Positions 42,768-50,912 of a DNA stretch of 64,000 nt are shown here, in pieces. Within the stretch, counting starts at the first letter, position 1; each line of letters starts with the position of its first letter. The stretch is from Massilia violaceinigra (GTDB lineage: Bacteria; Pseudomonadota; Gammaproteobacteria; Burkholderiales; Burkholderiaceae_D): NCBI RefSeq assembly GCF_002752675.1, contig NZ_CP024608.1, positions 6,944,001 to 7,008,000 on the forward strand. Direction: 5' to 3'. The translations under genes and the position numbers were made by a program. Below the pieces are notes generated by a model. That model was not told the origin of the DNA and did not search any database. It was given only the letters and a program-made list of their open reading frames with translations.

Positions 42768-43637
42768 TTATTTCGTTTGCTGCGCTGGGCTGGTGTCGCC
42801 CCGGGATGGCGTGCTGCGCAGGTAGGTGATCAGATCGGCGAAACTCGGGCACAACTCTTCCGCGCGGAATGTTCCGCCGCTGTCCATTTCCCGACGTATT
42901 GCAGAGACCAAATCTTTCGGTGTGTTCCCGGCGATCTGTTTGGCCGTTGCCTTCGCTTTCCCCTGGAGCCGCGCCGCCTCGACGTGCTCAGCGATGACGG
43001 CGCCGGCGCGTCCGCCGCTCTGGCGCACGATCTTCGCTGCGTTGCTCGCGCTGATCTGCTTTTCAGTAACAGCGAGCTTCACATCGCTGTTTGCGTCCGC
43101 GAGCACCAGGGCATCACTGACGTTCTGCACAGAGCGCCCGACCGCCTCTGCGATTGCGGCCGGCGTCCAGCCCCAGCCGACGAGCTTGCGATACTGCGCC
43201 GAACGCTCCAGTGGCGTGAGGCCGAGGCCCTGCGAGCTGGTGATCAGGTGGATGACCCGCTCCGCATCGCCGCCGCGAAACTGCTTGGCGCCCAGCTGGA
43301 AGCCTCCGTCAGGTTCGCGGACGCCAGGCTCGGCCAGCCATTCAACCGCGGCTGTGACCCGATGGTGCCCGTCTACCGCAATGATCGCGCCCTCCTCGAT
43401 ACGGACCTTGATGTCGTCAAGCTCGTGCCCGGCACGCAACGAGGTTTTGATCGACTCCACATGCTCGCGGTTAATCGGCCGGTTGAAGCCAGGCTCGAAC
43501 TGCACCAGGCGCGGATCGACGCCCCAGCTTTTCACGGTCGACACGCCAGGCGTGCCGCGCTCTTTCATGACCTTGAGCGAAACTGCTGGCTTCTCGCTGC
43601 GCTGATTCGTTGGCGCTGACTCATTCACTTGACCCAT
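42768..43637 (-). CDS. ParB-like nuclease/partition-type protein
   Basis: A 289-residue ParB-family protein. The N-terminal ParB/Srx domain has RPINREHVESIKTSLRAG and IIAVDGHHRVTAAVEW (G-H-H-R box binding nucleotide). The central helix-turn-helix has LTPLERSAQYRKLVGWGWTP, then AEAVGRSVQNVSDALVLAD. A helical tail follows. No ParA is nearby, so it may act as a stand-alone DNA-binding or nuclease protein rather than in partition. GGGAGAACAAAG precedes ATG 43637. A perfect inverted repeat lies 111 bases upstream. Confidence 0.86.
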   Translation of the reverse strand: MGQVNESAPTNQRSEKPAVSLKVMKERGTPGVSTVKSWGVDPRLVQFEPGFNRPINREHVESIKTSLRAGHELDDIKVRIEEGAIIAVDGHHRVTAAVEWLAEPGVREPDGGFQLGAKQFRGGDAERVIHLITSSQGLGLTPLERSAQYRKLVGWGWTPAAIAEAVGRSVQNVSDALVLADANSDVKLAVTEKQISASNAAKIVRQSGGRAGAVIAEHVEAARLQGKAKATAKQIAGNTPKDLVSAIRREMDSGGTFRAEELCPSFADLITYLRSTPSRGDTSPAQQTK

Positions 43638-43747
43638 CTTTGTTCTCCCATTTTTATGGCGGAATGCGCCGCCTCGCTGTGCTGAATAATCTGTGTGCTC
43701 TAACCAGTTCGACGCCATAAGCTCCACTCTTGCGCCCCTTTTTGGTA

Positions 43748-43785
43748 GCTCTGGTAACTGCTATATTCGTAGCAGTTACCAGAGC
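43748..43785. promoter_or_regulatory. Perfect 16-bp inverted repeat upstream of ParB-like gene
   Basis: Arms 43748-43763 (GCTCTGGTAACTGCTA) and 43770-43785 are exact reverse complements around a 6-base centre TATTCG. There is no T-run on either strand, so it is not a normal terminator. It may be a binding site for the ParB-like protein, an operator, or an RNA hairpin in the leader. Confidence 0.6.
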
Positions 43786-43809
43786 GTCGCAGAGAGTTAT
43801 CGGGCCGAA

Positions 43810-44298
43810 TCAACAGGCCACGCGGCCCCTGAGCGTCTTGAAGAGGCTGTCGACCGCCTGATCGAACAACTTGGCGAAATCCGCGCGCCAGACACCGCGT
43901 GTCTTGAGGCCGTAATGCGTCATAACTGCCTCGCGCTCGATGACCTGCAGCTCCCAGACGGCCGTATGGACTTCGCGCACCAGGCGCTTGTTGACCTCGA
44001 TCTCCATATCTTCGAAGCTGTGTATCCGAGCGTCCGGCGCGCCAAGGCACTGCCGGGGCGCGCCCTCGGCAATTGGCTCGCCCGTTCTGATCCATTCGGC
44101 CCATCCGTCGAGCAGGCGCACCACGTTCTGGTAATGTTCTTGCTCCACGGTGTTGCGCACCAATGGCGGCAGTGTGGCAACGCGTACAGGCTTGAGCGCT
44201 GGCGGCGTGCTGTCTTCGGTCACGTCAACGAAAACGATGTCCGGTACCGACGCGGTCTTGACGGGCCAGCGCAGTGTGAGTGTCGGGCGCTTGCTCAT
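43810..44298 (-). CDS. Putative late regulator (antiterminator Q/sigma-like)
   Basis: A 162-residue protein, MSKRPTLTLRWPVKTASVPD. The C-terminal half (LQVIEREAVMTHYGLKTRGV, FAKLFDQAVDSLFKTLRGRV) has the spacing of region-4-like helices seen in phage ArpU/Q-type regulators. It lies at the early/late boundary, where such regulators are encoded, and the late operon has several intercistronic terminators. Assignment is by pattern and place only. Its start overlaps the upstream stop (ATGA). Confidence 0.55.
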   Translation of the reverse strand: MSKRPTLTLRWPVKTASVPDIVFVDVTEDSTPPALKPVRVATLPPLVRNTVEQEHYQNVVRLLDGWAEWIRTGEPIAEGAPRQCLGAPDARIHSFEDMEIEVNKRLVREVHTAVWELQVIEREAVMTHYGLKTRGVWRADFAKLFDQAVDSLFKTLRGRVAC

Positions 44299-44516
44299 GG
44301 GCGCACCTCGACTGCGCGCGCGGCTGCGGCTTCGGTTGCGATCCGCACCAGCGCCGTGTCGTGGCAGGCCACCAGGATGGCGTGCCAGTCGCCGCGGCGA
44401 GCCCAGTAGGTCGTGCGGCACCAGTTCACTTCTTGCATATCGAACTCCTTCATTTTCAGTAACTCCATCAGGCGCTGCTCAATTTTTGCGGGAATCGGGC
44501 GGTCGCTTTTCGTCAT
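44295..44516 (-). CDS. Phage protein, unknown (73 residues)
   Basis: A small soluble protein, MTKSDRPIPAKIEQRLMELL, then WCRTTYWARRGDWHAILVAC. No family recognised. GAGAG 6 bases before the ATG and 4-base coupling to the next gene support it. Confidence 0.6.
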   Translation of the reverse strand: MTKSDRPIPAKIEQRLMELLKMKEFDMQEVNWCRTTYWARRGDWHAILVACHDTALVRIATEAAAARAVEVRP

Positions 44517-45044
44517 GCTTTTCTCTCGGCCATAGTGGTCATTTAGAGGGGTTGGTTGGAACCCCTCCGCAGTTGTTAGGTATGAGGGTTAGGTGTCCCT
44601 GGCCCCCGAGCAAAATCAGCAAAAACTTGTATCGAAAGTGACGTATTCACGGATGGTCAGTTCCGCTACGGCTCGCCCAGGCCGCCCCCTCGCTCTTTCG
44701 ATTGGCGCACTCTGGTAAATGCGCCTGCCGAACGAGCCAAGCATTCCAACTCTGTACCTCTGTTCGCTCCGGCCTGTGCTCTCAGGCCTCGGCAAGGCCC
44801 CCTCTGCGCCTTGTTCGTGCTGTGCCCTGGTGCTCGACGGTGCCGTCGGTCTTTTTGCGGTGTGGGCCGATTCAGGCCCTTGCACGTTTTTTCTGGTGTC
44901 GTCCGCTCCACCTGGTCCGCGTTTCAAACGCGCCCCTTCGTCTTGCCTCGATTTCAAATCCGCCCAAGCCGACGAAATTCGTCGAACTGGTACTGCATTC
45001 GGCTTCGAACGAAATTCGGACGAAGTCGAATACAGGCTGCTGCC
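44517..45044. other. 528-base noncoding stretch with inverted repeats
   Basis: Open frames here have no ribosome sites and no protein-like composition. Visible structure includes GAGGGGTT/AACCCCTC (44546-44553 and 44560-44567) around GGTTGG, and clustered CGAA/TTCG elements: CGACGAA-A-TTCGTCG at 44970-44984 and repeated CGAAATTCG at 45010-45018. Lying beside primase and helicase genes, it is a candidate replication origin or control region. Confidence 0.42.
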
Positions 45045-46004
45045 CTACTTCGCGCGCAGCAGCCGCGCTTCCCGCATGACCTTCAGCTTGATGTCGGCGA
45101 ACACGCTCGCCTGCACCTGGAGCACCGTGCGCTTGCGGGTGAAACTGAACGCTTGGCCTTCTAGCGCCAGCTCCATCTGCTCCATCAAGTAGTCGTTCCA
45201 GTCAGTGCCCTTGCAGGCCGGCGCCGCGACGCCTACGCCCAGCAGCTCGGCGGCGGCGTGCGCAGCATCAAGGCCAGGGTTACGGCCAATGCGCGCGGCA
45301 GTCTCGTGGTCGTTGTCGGCGCACACGACGCCCATACCGGAGCGGTCCATGCGATCCGCGACGACGGGAAGATTTCCGGCGTTGAACGCAACGATGACGC
45401 GGCAATTCGGGATGGCTTGGAAGACAGTCAGGCCGGTGGCGAAACCCTCGACGAGAACTGTGACGGCAGCACCGGCCCGCTCGATGGCGTAATACGCACT
45501 CTTAGTCGTGGCGCCGAAGTGGAATTTCTTCTCGCCGTCCGGCGAAATGCGCTGCAGGCTGAGAATCTTGCCGTTGTAGAGCATCGGGACAACCAGCCAG
45601 CCGTCGGCGTCGACGCGCAGGCCGACGCAGCCGGCCACGCCCAAGCCCTTGCCCACCAGGTACGGGTGGCTGTCGCGCAGCGGCGCACACTTCGCGTAGA
45701 AGGCGCGCGCGCCAAGGGTGGCTTCGCACAGCGCGGCCCGGCGTTCAGCCTGGCGGCGTGCGATGGCGGCGCGGTCGATTGGCGCGGCCAGCGCAGCGGC
45801 GTCATCACTGGCGCGCCACATCACCGGCTCGGCGTGCACGGCGTAATCTTGGCACCAGCCGACCAGGCCGTCGTCGGCCAGCTTGATGCTGCCGTTCTTC
45901 TTGCGCGGGTGGCTCTCGGTCCGGCAACGGATCCAGCGGCCAGGCGTGAACGTATCCGGCACGATGATGCCGTTCGCCTGGACGAATTGGTAAAAATCGC
46001 TCAT
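45045..46004 (-). CDS. Toprim-domain primase-like protein
   Basis: A 319-residue protein, MSDFYQFVQANGIIVPDTFT. The N-terminal part (about 1-140) resembles phage primases that pair with helicases (WIRCRTESHPRKKNGSIKLA). The Toprim domain has catalytic Glu in VTVLVEGFATGLTVF and the DxD in GVVCADNDHETA. It overlaps the helicase stop by 4 bases, so the two probably act as a replication pair. It seems to lack the zinc-finger start of classical DnaG. Confidence 0.87.
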   Translation of the reverse strand: MSDFYQFVQANGIIVPDTFTPGRWIRCRTESHPRKKNGSIKLADDGLVGWCQDYAVHAEPVMWRASDDAAALAAPIDRAAIARRQAERRAALCEATLGARAFYAKCAPLRDSHPYLVGKGLGVAGCVGLRVDADGWLVVPMLYNGKILSLQRISPDGEKKFHFGATTKSAYYAIERAGAAVTVLVEGFATGLTVFQAIPNCRVIVAFNAGNLPVVADRMDRSGMGVVCADNDHETAARIGRNPGLDAAHAAAELLGVGVAAPACKGTDWNDYLMEQMELALEGQAFSFTRKRTVLQVQASVFADIKLKVMREARLLRAK

Positions 46005-47473
46005 GCGCCCTTTGCCTTCGCCTTGGCGTAAGCCATATTGCGCGACTGAATCCACCGCAGCACTTCAGGCGAAGGTGGCGCCGGGGGCACATTGCCGTTC
46101 GCTGGCCATTCATTGAATTTTTCGCGGAATTTGGCCAGCGCCCATTTGTCGGTCTTCTGCTTGTCAGTTGCGTACTGGCGCAGTTGGGCGTAGAAATCGC
46201 GCTTCACCTCGGGAGTTGGCGGGGCTTTTTTAGTACCCTTGACCTCTTTCAGCACTCCAGACACCTGCTCGATGATTGCGGATTTCTTGTACACCGCGCC
46301 GCAGGCCGGGCAGGCAGGTGCGGCATCGTGGACATGGAAGCAGGTCGGGCACCTTGCAGGCTTCTTCTCGGTCTTCGCGGCGGGCGCTTTCGACTCCTTC
46401 GGCTTGCCACCGTCCAGCTCGTCGATGCCGTTTTCGAAGAAATCCTGAACCTCGGTCCAGAAACGCATGCAGTTGCCGCTGTGGTCCAGTACGATCGCCT
46501 CGGTCTTGCCGGTGGACTTCGAGCAGCGCAGCACGCGGCCCAACATCTGGATATGCACGGCCAGGGCCTTGCGTAGCGGGCGCGCCAGGATCAGCACCTC
46601 GATGTCGGGCACGTCGAAACCGCGTGTCAGGCTCTCGATGCTGATCAGGCCGCGAATATAGCTGTCGGGCTTGCGGAACTCGGCTACAGACGCGTCGCGC
46701 TCCTCGTCGGACTGCTGATAGGTGTACAGGTTAGCCACCACGCCAGCGGCCATGAATTGGCGCTGTAATTCTTCCGCGTGTACGACCGACGAAGCGAAGG
46801 CGATAAATTTCTTTCCTTGCCCGTGTTCCTTGTAGCCTTCGATCACGTCGCCGATGATCGGCAGCGCGCGCGATTCGGCTTCCTTCTCCGACCATTCGCC
46901 CGCCACCACTTTCGCCCCGGTCATATCGGGCTCCGACGCGGCGAACACACGATACGGCACCAGCTTGTCGTCGGCGATCAGCTGGTTCGTAGTGGCCGCA
47001 TTGATGACGTGATCGAAGTACTTGCCCAACCCCTTCGTAAAAGGGGTCGCGGTCAAGCCGATGGTGAAGCACTTTCGCTTTTCCAGCCGCTTTTTAAGCG
47101 AATTCGGCAGCACATGGCACTCGTCGACCACCAGCAGCTGGACGTCCAGCGGGTCATCCTTCAGCGTCTGGAGACTGACAATCTGGATAGGGTTAGCACG
47201 ATCAAGCCGCTCATTCTGCGCCTGCAAAATGCCGTGATCCAGGCCGTACTTGTCGAAGCGCTCGGACGCCTGATTGACCAGGGCAATGCGGTCCATGATG
47301 AAGGCGCCGCGCTTATAGTTCTTCTTCACCGTGGCGAGAATGGCGGTGGCCAGCTCGGTTTTACCAAAGCCGCACGGAGCTTGAATCAGGATGTTTCGGT
47401 ATAGAGGAAAAGCGTGATGGAGCGCATCAATCACGGCGGTCTGTAGCGGATAGAGTCGGAGTTCTTCGGCCAT
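46001..47473 (-). CDS. DEAD/DEAH-box helicase with zinc ribbon
   Basis: A 490-residue SF2 helicase. Motif I is LIQAPCGFGKTELA, motif II LLVVDECHVLP (DECH), motif III GLTATPF, and the second RecA domain has VVHAEELQRQFM, ISIESLTRGFDVPDIEVLIL and QMLGRVLR (motif VI). A Cys4 zinc ribbon follows (CPTCFHVHDAAPACPACG). ATG 47473 overlaps the upstream stop. Phage replication or recombination helicase, RadD/ComFA-like in plan. Confidence 0.95.
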   Translation of the reverse strand: MAEELRLYPLQTAVIDALHHAFPLYRNILIQAPCGFGKTELATAILATVKKNYKRGAFIMDRIALVNQASERFDKYGLDHGILQAQNERLDRANPIQIVSLQTLKDDPLDVQLLVVDECHVLPNSLKKRLEKRKCFTIGLTATPFTKGLGKYFDHVINAATTNQLIADDKLVPYRVFAASEPDMTGAKVVAGEWSEKEAESRALPIIGDVIEGYKEHGQGKKFIAFASSVVHAEELQRQFMAAGVVANLYTYQQSDEERDASVAEFRKPDSYIRGLISIESLTRGFDVPDIEVLILARPLRKALAVHIQMLGRVLRCSKSTGKTEAIVLDHSGNCMRFWTEVQDFFENGIDELDGGKPKESKAPAAKTEKKPARCPTCFHVHDAAPACPACGAVYKKSAIIEQVSGVLKEVKGTKKAPPTPEVKRDFYAQLRQYATDKQKTDKWALAKFREKFNEWPANGNVPPAPPSPEVLRWIQSRNMAYAKAKAKGA

Positions 47474-48348
47474 TACGCCTCCTTCGAAATCGGGGTGATG
47501 CACGACAGGATGTCGCTGTATTTTTCAACGCCGGCAGCCTTGCGCATTTTGTCCAGCAGCTTCGTGTAGTCGACCACCTTCTTGTTCGCCTTAATGAAGT
47601 CGTCGAAGCGTGTAGCGGACAAACTCATCATTGCGTCGCGTTCCAGCGCCAGCGCCTCAATACGCGCCGCTTGGTCGCTATCTCCGAGAAACTTGATACG
47701 CTCTTGAAGTGCCGCGTTTTCTGCCTCAAGTGCAGCTACCTTCGCTTCTTCTGCGCGCAGAAGATCGAGGAAATCGGGCGTGTCATCGTTGTCGGGGTAG
47801 TCGCCAGCGTGGGCGAATTCGGACACCTGGTGCGCGCCTGCGGCCAACGTGCTGAAATCCGGGGCGTCTTCGTTCAGCGCCGGCGGCTCGGGTGACTTGG
47901 CCGGCGCCGCGGCTGCTGTTGTTGGTGCTGGCGCCGGCTTGGCCAAGGTGGCCAGCACCGCTTTGGCCGACACCGGTTTGCCTGCATCCTTGTGCTTGGC
48001 GATCAGCGCCTCGACATCGGCCAGTGGGATGGTGGCCAGTTTTTCGTACCGGTTTGCCGTTGAGGTGGAAATGCCCGCGTCGGCCAGCACCTCAGCCTTA
48101 TGCTTCCCACCGGAGGGAACTATGCCGAAGCCACCGCTTTGTTTGGCAATCCCGGCGCTGATTTCACCGATCGCACGTTGGGCACGCAGCTTGATCTCGG
48201 CGGCCCACTGCTCCAGCTCGGTGTCGTTGGCCTGCTTGGCGTACAGGCGCATCGCCTCTGACTTATCGCGGATATCCTTGATGTCGTCGACGTTGCGGCA
48301 GGCGGCCAGTGCTTGGCGCGCCTGGTCGTATTTGATCAGGGCGCTCAT
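47473..48348 (-). CDS. Phage protein of replication module, unknown
   Basis: A 291-residue protein: helical start MSALIKYDQARQALAACRNV, RAQRAIGEISAGIAK, a small helix-turn-helix-like stretch AGISTSTANRYEKLATIPL, a Pro/Ala linker, and a coiled coil LRAEEAKVAALEAENAALQE. The DNA-binding start plus coiled coil suggests a replication-initiation or regulator role, but no family is certain. ATG 48348 overlaps the upstream stop. Confidence 0.62.
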   Translation of the reverse strand: MSALIKYDQARQALAACRNVDDIKDIRDKSEAMRLYAKQANDTELEQWAAEIKLRAQRAIGEISAGIAKQSGGFGIVPSGGKHKAEVLADAGISTSTANRYEKLATIPLADVEALIAKHKDAGKPVSAKAVLATLAKPAPAPTTAAAAPAKSPEPPALNEDAPDFSTLAAGAHQVSEFAHAGDYPDNDDTPDFLDLLRAEEAKVAALEAENAALQERIKFLGDSDQAARIEALALERDAMMSLSATRFDDFIKANKKVVDYTKLLDKMRKAAGVEKYSDILSCITPISKEA

Positions 48349-48995
48349 GCAGCTACCGCCCCGGCCAGTGCTTGCTTCTTGGCCAGCGCCTGAATGTACG
48401 TGCGCAGCGGGCCTTCGTTGCGGAACCACTCTCCGTCGGCCCGCACGCGTTGCGCGGCGAAGCGGCGATGCAGCACGAATTCTTCTTTGATGCCGCCCGG
48501 CTCATGCGCGGCCAGCGTCATCGGATACGGGCAACCGGTTTGCAGGCCGGCTATTCTGCTGCCTGGCTGCCCGGTCGTCTTACCGATTTTGACGAATGCA
48601 CCAGCGGTCACGAAGTAGACGAATTCCTGGGTCACATATTTGCCAGCGGTGCCATCGCGGCGCGGCGAGTGCCTCATCCGGGTCCACGTTAGTTCGCCAG
48701 CAGTACTGCCGTGGTTTTTGAGAATCAGGTCTATGGCCATCCCGACCCAATGCGGCGCAAAGGCACGCTTGGAATAAGTCTCAAATCCGCCGGGCATCGC
48801 CACGCAGCAATAGTGAACAAATCCCGAATCGTTCGCACTAGGCCACGTCTCAACGAGGATTAGCCCGCTGGTGCGGCTTGGCCGGCTGAGCCCAGTCCAA
48901 CCGTGCGCGAGCAGATCGGACGGCGCCAGCGGCAGCGTCGATTCGAATCCTTCCTCGGCTGTGAAGGCAGACGGCAATGGCGGCGCAACGTCCAT
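48345..48995 (-). CDS. GIY-YIG (T5orf172-type) nuclease-like protein
   Basis: A 216-residue protein whose last 100 residues form a T5orf172-type GIY-YIG domain: FVYFVTAGAFVKIGKTTGQP, RIAGLQTGCPYPMTLAA, then FVLHRRFAAQRVRADGEWFR. The N-terminal part is unassigned. Such proteins occur in phages as putative nucleases. ATG 48995 shares a base with the preceding stop; an earlier start 4 codons upstream is possible. Confidence 0.77.
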   Translation of the reverse strand: MDVAPPLPSAFTAEEGFESTLPLAPSDLLAHGWTGLSRPSRTSGLILVETWPSANDSGFVHYCCVAMPGGFETYSKRAFAPHWVGMAIDLILKNHGSTAGELTWTRMRHSPRRDGTAGKYVTQEFVYFVTAGAFVKIGKTTGQPGSRIAGLQTGCPYPMTLAAHEPGGIKEEFVLHRRFAAQRVRADGEWFRNEGPLRTYIQALAKKQALAGAVAA

Positions 48996-49177
48996 CACGC
49001 GCCCCACAATTGAAAGCGATTGAATGCACGGATGACGGTCGAGCCCTTGATCAGCTCGAGGCAGTACAGCTGCATGACAGTGCGTTTGATGATGGTTTTC
49101 ATAGCGCTCCCCGGAATTTGGGCGACAGTTACCCCTGCGCCGACCGGGAGCCCGGTAGCGTTGCGAATGATTTTCAT
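48995..49177 (-). CDS. Small phage protein, unknown (60 residues)
   Basis: Basic short protein, MKIIRNATGLPVGAGVTVAQ, then MKTIIKRTVMQLYCLELIKG. An internal ATG at residue 26 has the same MK-I context. It lies between cro and the GIY-YIG gene, directly abutting the latter. Confidence 0.5.
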   Translation of the reverse strand: MKIIRNATGLPVGAGVTVAQIPGSAMKTIIKRTVMQLYCLELIKGSTVIRAFNRFQLWGA

Positions 49178-49186
49178 GGAAAGTCC

Positions 49187-49396
49187 TTAGGTTGCCGTCG
49201 GTTCAGCGACTCGGGCAAAGCACGTTTGATGCAGCGCGCAGATAGCCTTGAACGTCGAGATTTTGCAGTCGTCTTGACCGTTCAAAATGCGGTTGACGGT
49301 AGGCTGGGTAGTTCCGAGCTCGGCTGCGAGTCGAACTTCGGTCCAGTCTTGCTGTGTCTTGATTTCCCTCAAGAGGGTTGAGATATTTTTGTCCAT
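49187..49396 (-). CDS. Cro-like XRE regulator
   Basis: A 69-residue helix-turn-helix protein, MDKNISTLLREIKTQQDWTE, with recognition helix region LAAELGTTQPTVNRILNGQD. It is divergent from cI across a short operator region, as for lambda-type Cro. First gene of the leftward early operon. Start ATG 49396; an ATG two codons earlier is also possible. Confidence 0.87.
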   Translation of the reverse strand: MDKNISTLLREIKTQQDWTEVRLAAELGTTQPTVNRILNGQDDCKISTFKAICALHQTCFARVAEPTAT

Positions 49397-49402
49397 GCAC
49401 AC

Positions 49403-49431
49403 ATTCTATTCATGAATGAGTAGTTTTGCAA
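49403..49431 (-). promoter_or_regulatory. Promoter of cro operon with operator
   Basis: On the minus strand TTGCAA (-35, 49426-49431) and TAGAAT (-10, 49403-49408) are 17 bases apart. The palindrome ATTCATGAAT (49408-49417) overlaps spacer and -10, and AATGCATT (49430-49437) overlaps the -35; both are likely CI/Cro operators. Confidence 0.65.
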
Positions 49432-49451
49432 TGCATTCGTTAATAAATTTC

Positions 49452-49480
49452 TTGCACTGAGCTATGCGCGTATGTATCAT
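49452..49480 (+). promoter_or_regulatory. Promoter of cI (maintenance-type)
   Basis: TTGCAC (49452-49457) and TATCAT (49475-49480) are 17 bases apart. Transcription would begin near 49487, which is the A of the cI ATG. Confidence 0.62.
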
Positions 49481-49486
49481 GCACGC

Positions 49487-50194
49487 ATGGACATCTCAAA
49501 ACGACTAGAAGAAGCTATGCGCGACGCCGGATTCGCGTCCCAAAGCGCGCTTTCGCGCGCCTCCGGTGTACCCCAGCCCACAATCAATCGAATTGCACGT
49601 GGCGCTGGATCAAAAGGCCCAGAAGCACACACACTCACCCTCCTGGCGGAAGCGTGCAATGTCAACTTCCAATGGTTGCATGAGGGGACAGGGCCGAAAT
49701 TCCGCTTGGCGCCTAATGAACTGCATGAAGATTTCCTAAAAGTTACGGTATTGGCAGAGGGCGAAGAAGACCCGCGCTTTGTCTCGATCCCAATGGTGAC
49801 CCTGCGCCTTTCTGCTGGCGTTACCGGCTTCCAGGCCGAGCCCGACTATAGGGACGGCGGCAGCGTGTTGGTGTCTGTTGACTGGATGGAAAAATGCCAG
49901 TTTTCTTCGACGCGTTTAGTATCTATGAAGGTTCGCGGGGAGAGTATGGAGCCGTCTCTGTACGAGGACGACATCGTGATCATCAACACTGCCGATACCA
50001 AGCCAGTCGACGGGCATGTGTATGCCGTGAACTATGAAGGCGAGGCCGTAGTAAAACGGCTTTCGCGTGACGCCGGCATGTGGTGGCTGGAATCAGACAA
50101 TCCGGATAAGAGGAAGTACCACCGGAAGCTGTGCCAGGGCGAGGGCTGCATCATTGTGGGCCGCGTGGTGAGAAAGGACAGCCAGCATATCTAG
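49487..50194 (+). CDS. CI-type repressor (HTH plus S24 peptidase)
   Basis: A 235-residue repressor. The N-terminal HTH (SQSALSRASGVPQPTINRIA) binds operators between cro and cI. The C-terminal LexA-like domain has cleavage site A110-G111 (RLSAGVTG), Ser153 (VRGESMEPSLYEDD) and Lys190 (EAVVKRL), so RecA-stimulated self-cleavage and SOS induction are expected. The start is chosen because the promoter places the transcript start at this ATG and there is no ribosome site; ATG 49472 lies upstream inside the promoter. Followed by a terminator. Confidence 0.95.
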   Translation: MDISKRLEEAMRDAGFASQSALSRASGVPQPTINRIARGAGSKGPEAHTLTLLAEACNVNFQWLHEGTGPKFRLAPNELHEDFLKVTVLAEGEEDPRFVSIPMVTLRLSAGVTGFQAEPDYRDGGSVLVSVDWMEKCQFSSTRLVSMKVRGESMEPSLYEDDIVIINTADTKPVDGHVYAVNYEGEAVVKRLSRDAGMWWLESDNPDKRKYHRKLCQGEGCIIVGRVVRKDSQHI

Positions 50195-50223
50195 ATGAAG
50201 AGACGTAGGAACGCAGCACATTA

Positions 50224-50248
50224 CCCCGCCCTGAGCGGGATTTTTTTT
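50224..50248 (+). terminator. Terminator of cI
   Basis: CCCGC-CCTGA-GCGGG stem-loop at 50225-50239 followed by A and eight Ts. A clear intrinsic terminator 30 bases after the cI stop. Confidence 0.82.
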
Positions 50249-50342
50249 GCCGAACTATTCGCGTACTAATTATCTATTCGTTCTAGTATTGCAAATAACT
50301 AGTCATTCAAGTATACTTGATTCCAGTCAAGTTAACGAGATA

Positions 50343-50783
50343 TCACGTGCCGTCCAGCAATAAATTCAACTTCTTTTGGTGTTCTTGCGCAATGCGATTT
50401 GCTTCGTCAGAACTGACGCTCAATCGCTTCGTTAATTTTCTCAATTGCTTGAGATTCGCCTTTAGCTCCGGGCGGCCCTCAATCACCTCAGGGGGTATTG
50501 CGGGAACGATATCCTGCACGAGTTCCAAGAGGTCAATAACATCGAGGCGTCGTACGAGTGTAATCAGCTCAAGCATTGCAGTCTGTCGCGGCACGTCCAA
50601 ATCGAGCAGTTCGCTTTGTGCAGCAGGCGCAAACGTTGTGTCGAGTCGCTGAATGATCTCGGCATTCATTGAGCGCCCAGACAACTTGGCAGCTTCGGTA
50701 ACCCGATCGCGCATGCCTGGCGGGAACCTGACAATGTACTTGTCGGCATCCCGAGAAGGTGAGTTTTGGGGTGGCTTGTCCAT
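50343..50783 (-). CDS. Arc-type ribbon-helix-helix regulator (large)
   Basis: A 146-residue protein, MDKPPQNSPSRDADKYIVRF. An Arc-like domain lies at about 14-47 (YIVRFPPGMRDRVTEAAKLS, then GRSMNAEIIQRLD). The rest is helical and coiled (PELKANLKQLRKLTKRLSVS), perhaps for oligomerisation. ATG 50783 was chosen; the frame upstream runs through the operators and would not be a natural start. Divergent from a second Arc-like gene and likely bound to the shared palindromes. Confidence 0.82.
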   Translation of the reverse strand: MDKPPQNSPSRDADKYIVRFPPGMRDRVTEAAKLSGRSMNAEIIQRLDTTFAPAAQSELLDLDVPRQTAMLELITLVRRLDVIDLLELVQDIVPAIPPEVIEGRPELKANLKQLRKLTKRLSVSSDEANRIAQEHQKKLNLLLDGT

Positions 50784-50796
50784 GGGCCTGATGATA

Positions 50797-50895
50797 CTGG
50801 CATTAGGCCATTTCGCAAAATGATGGCCTAAGGCCATAAAAACACCTTGCATTTGATGGCCTAAGGCCATAATATGAAGTATGGCCTTAGGCCAT
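50797..50895. promoter_or_regulatory. Four copies of a 15-bp palindromic operator
   Basis: ATGGCCTAAGGCCAT at 50823-50837 and 50856-50870, ATGGCCTTAGGCCAT at 50881-50895, and CTGGCATTAGGCCAT (13 of 15) at 50797-50811. All lie in the gap between the two divergent Arc-like genes. Spacing between starts is 26, 33 and 25 bases. Confidence 0.72.
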
Positions 50896-50912
50896 CAACC
50901 GGAGCCGAGTCA

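Noticed and set aside
44616..45192. Open frames on both strands in the gap beside the primase gene
   Set aside because: No ribosome sites, Arg/Pro/Ser-rich composition, and overlap with inverted repeats and the primase end.
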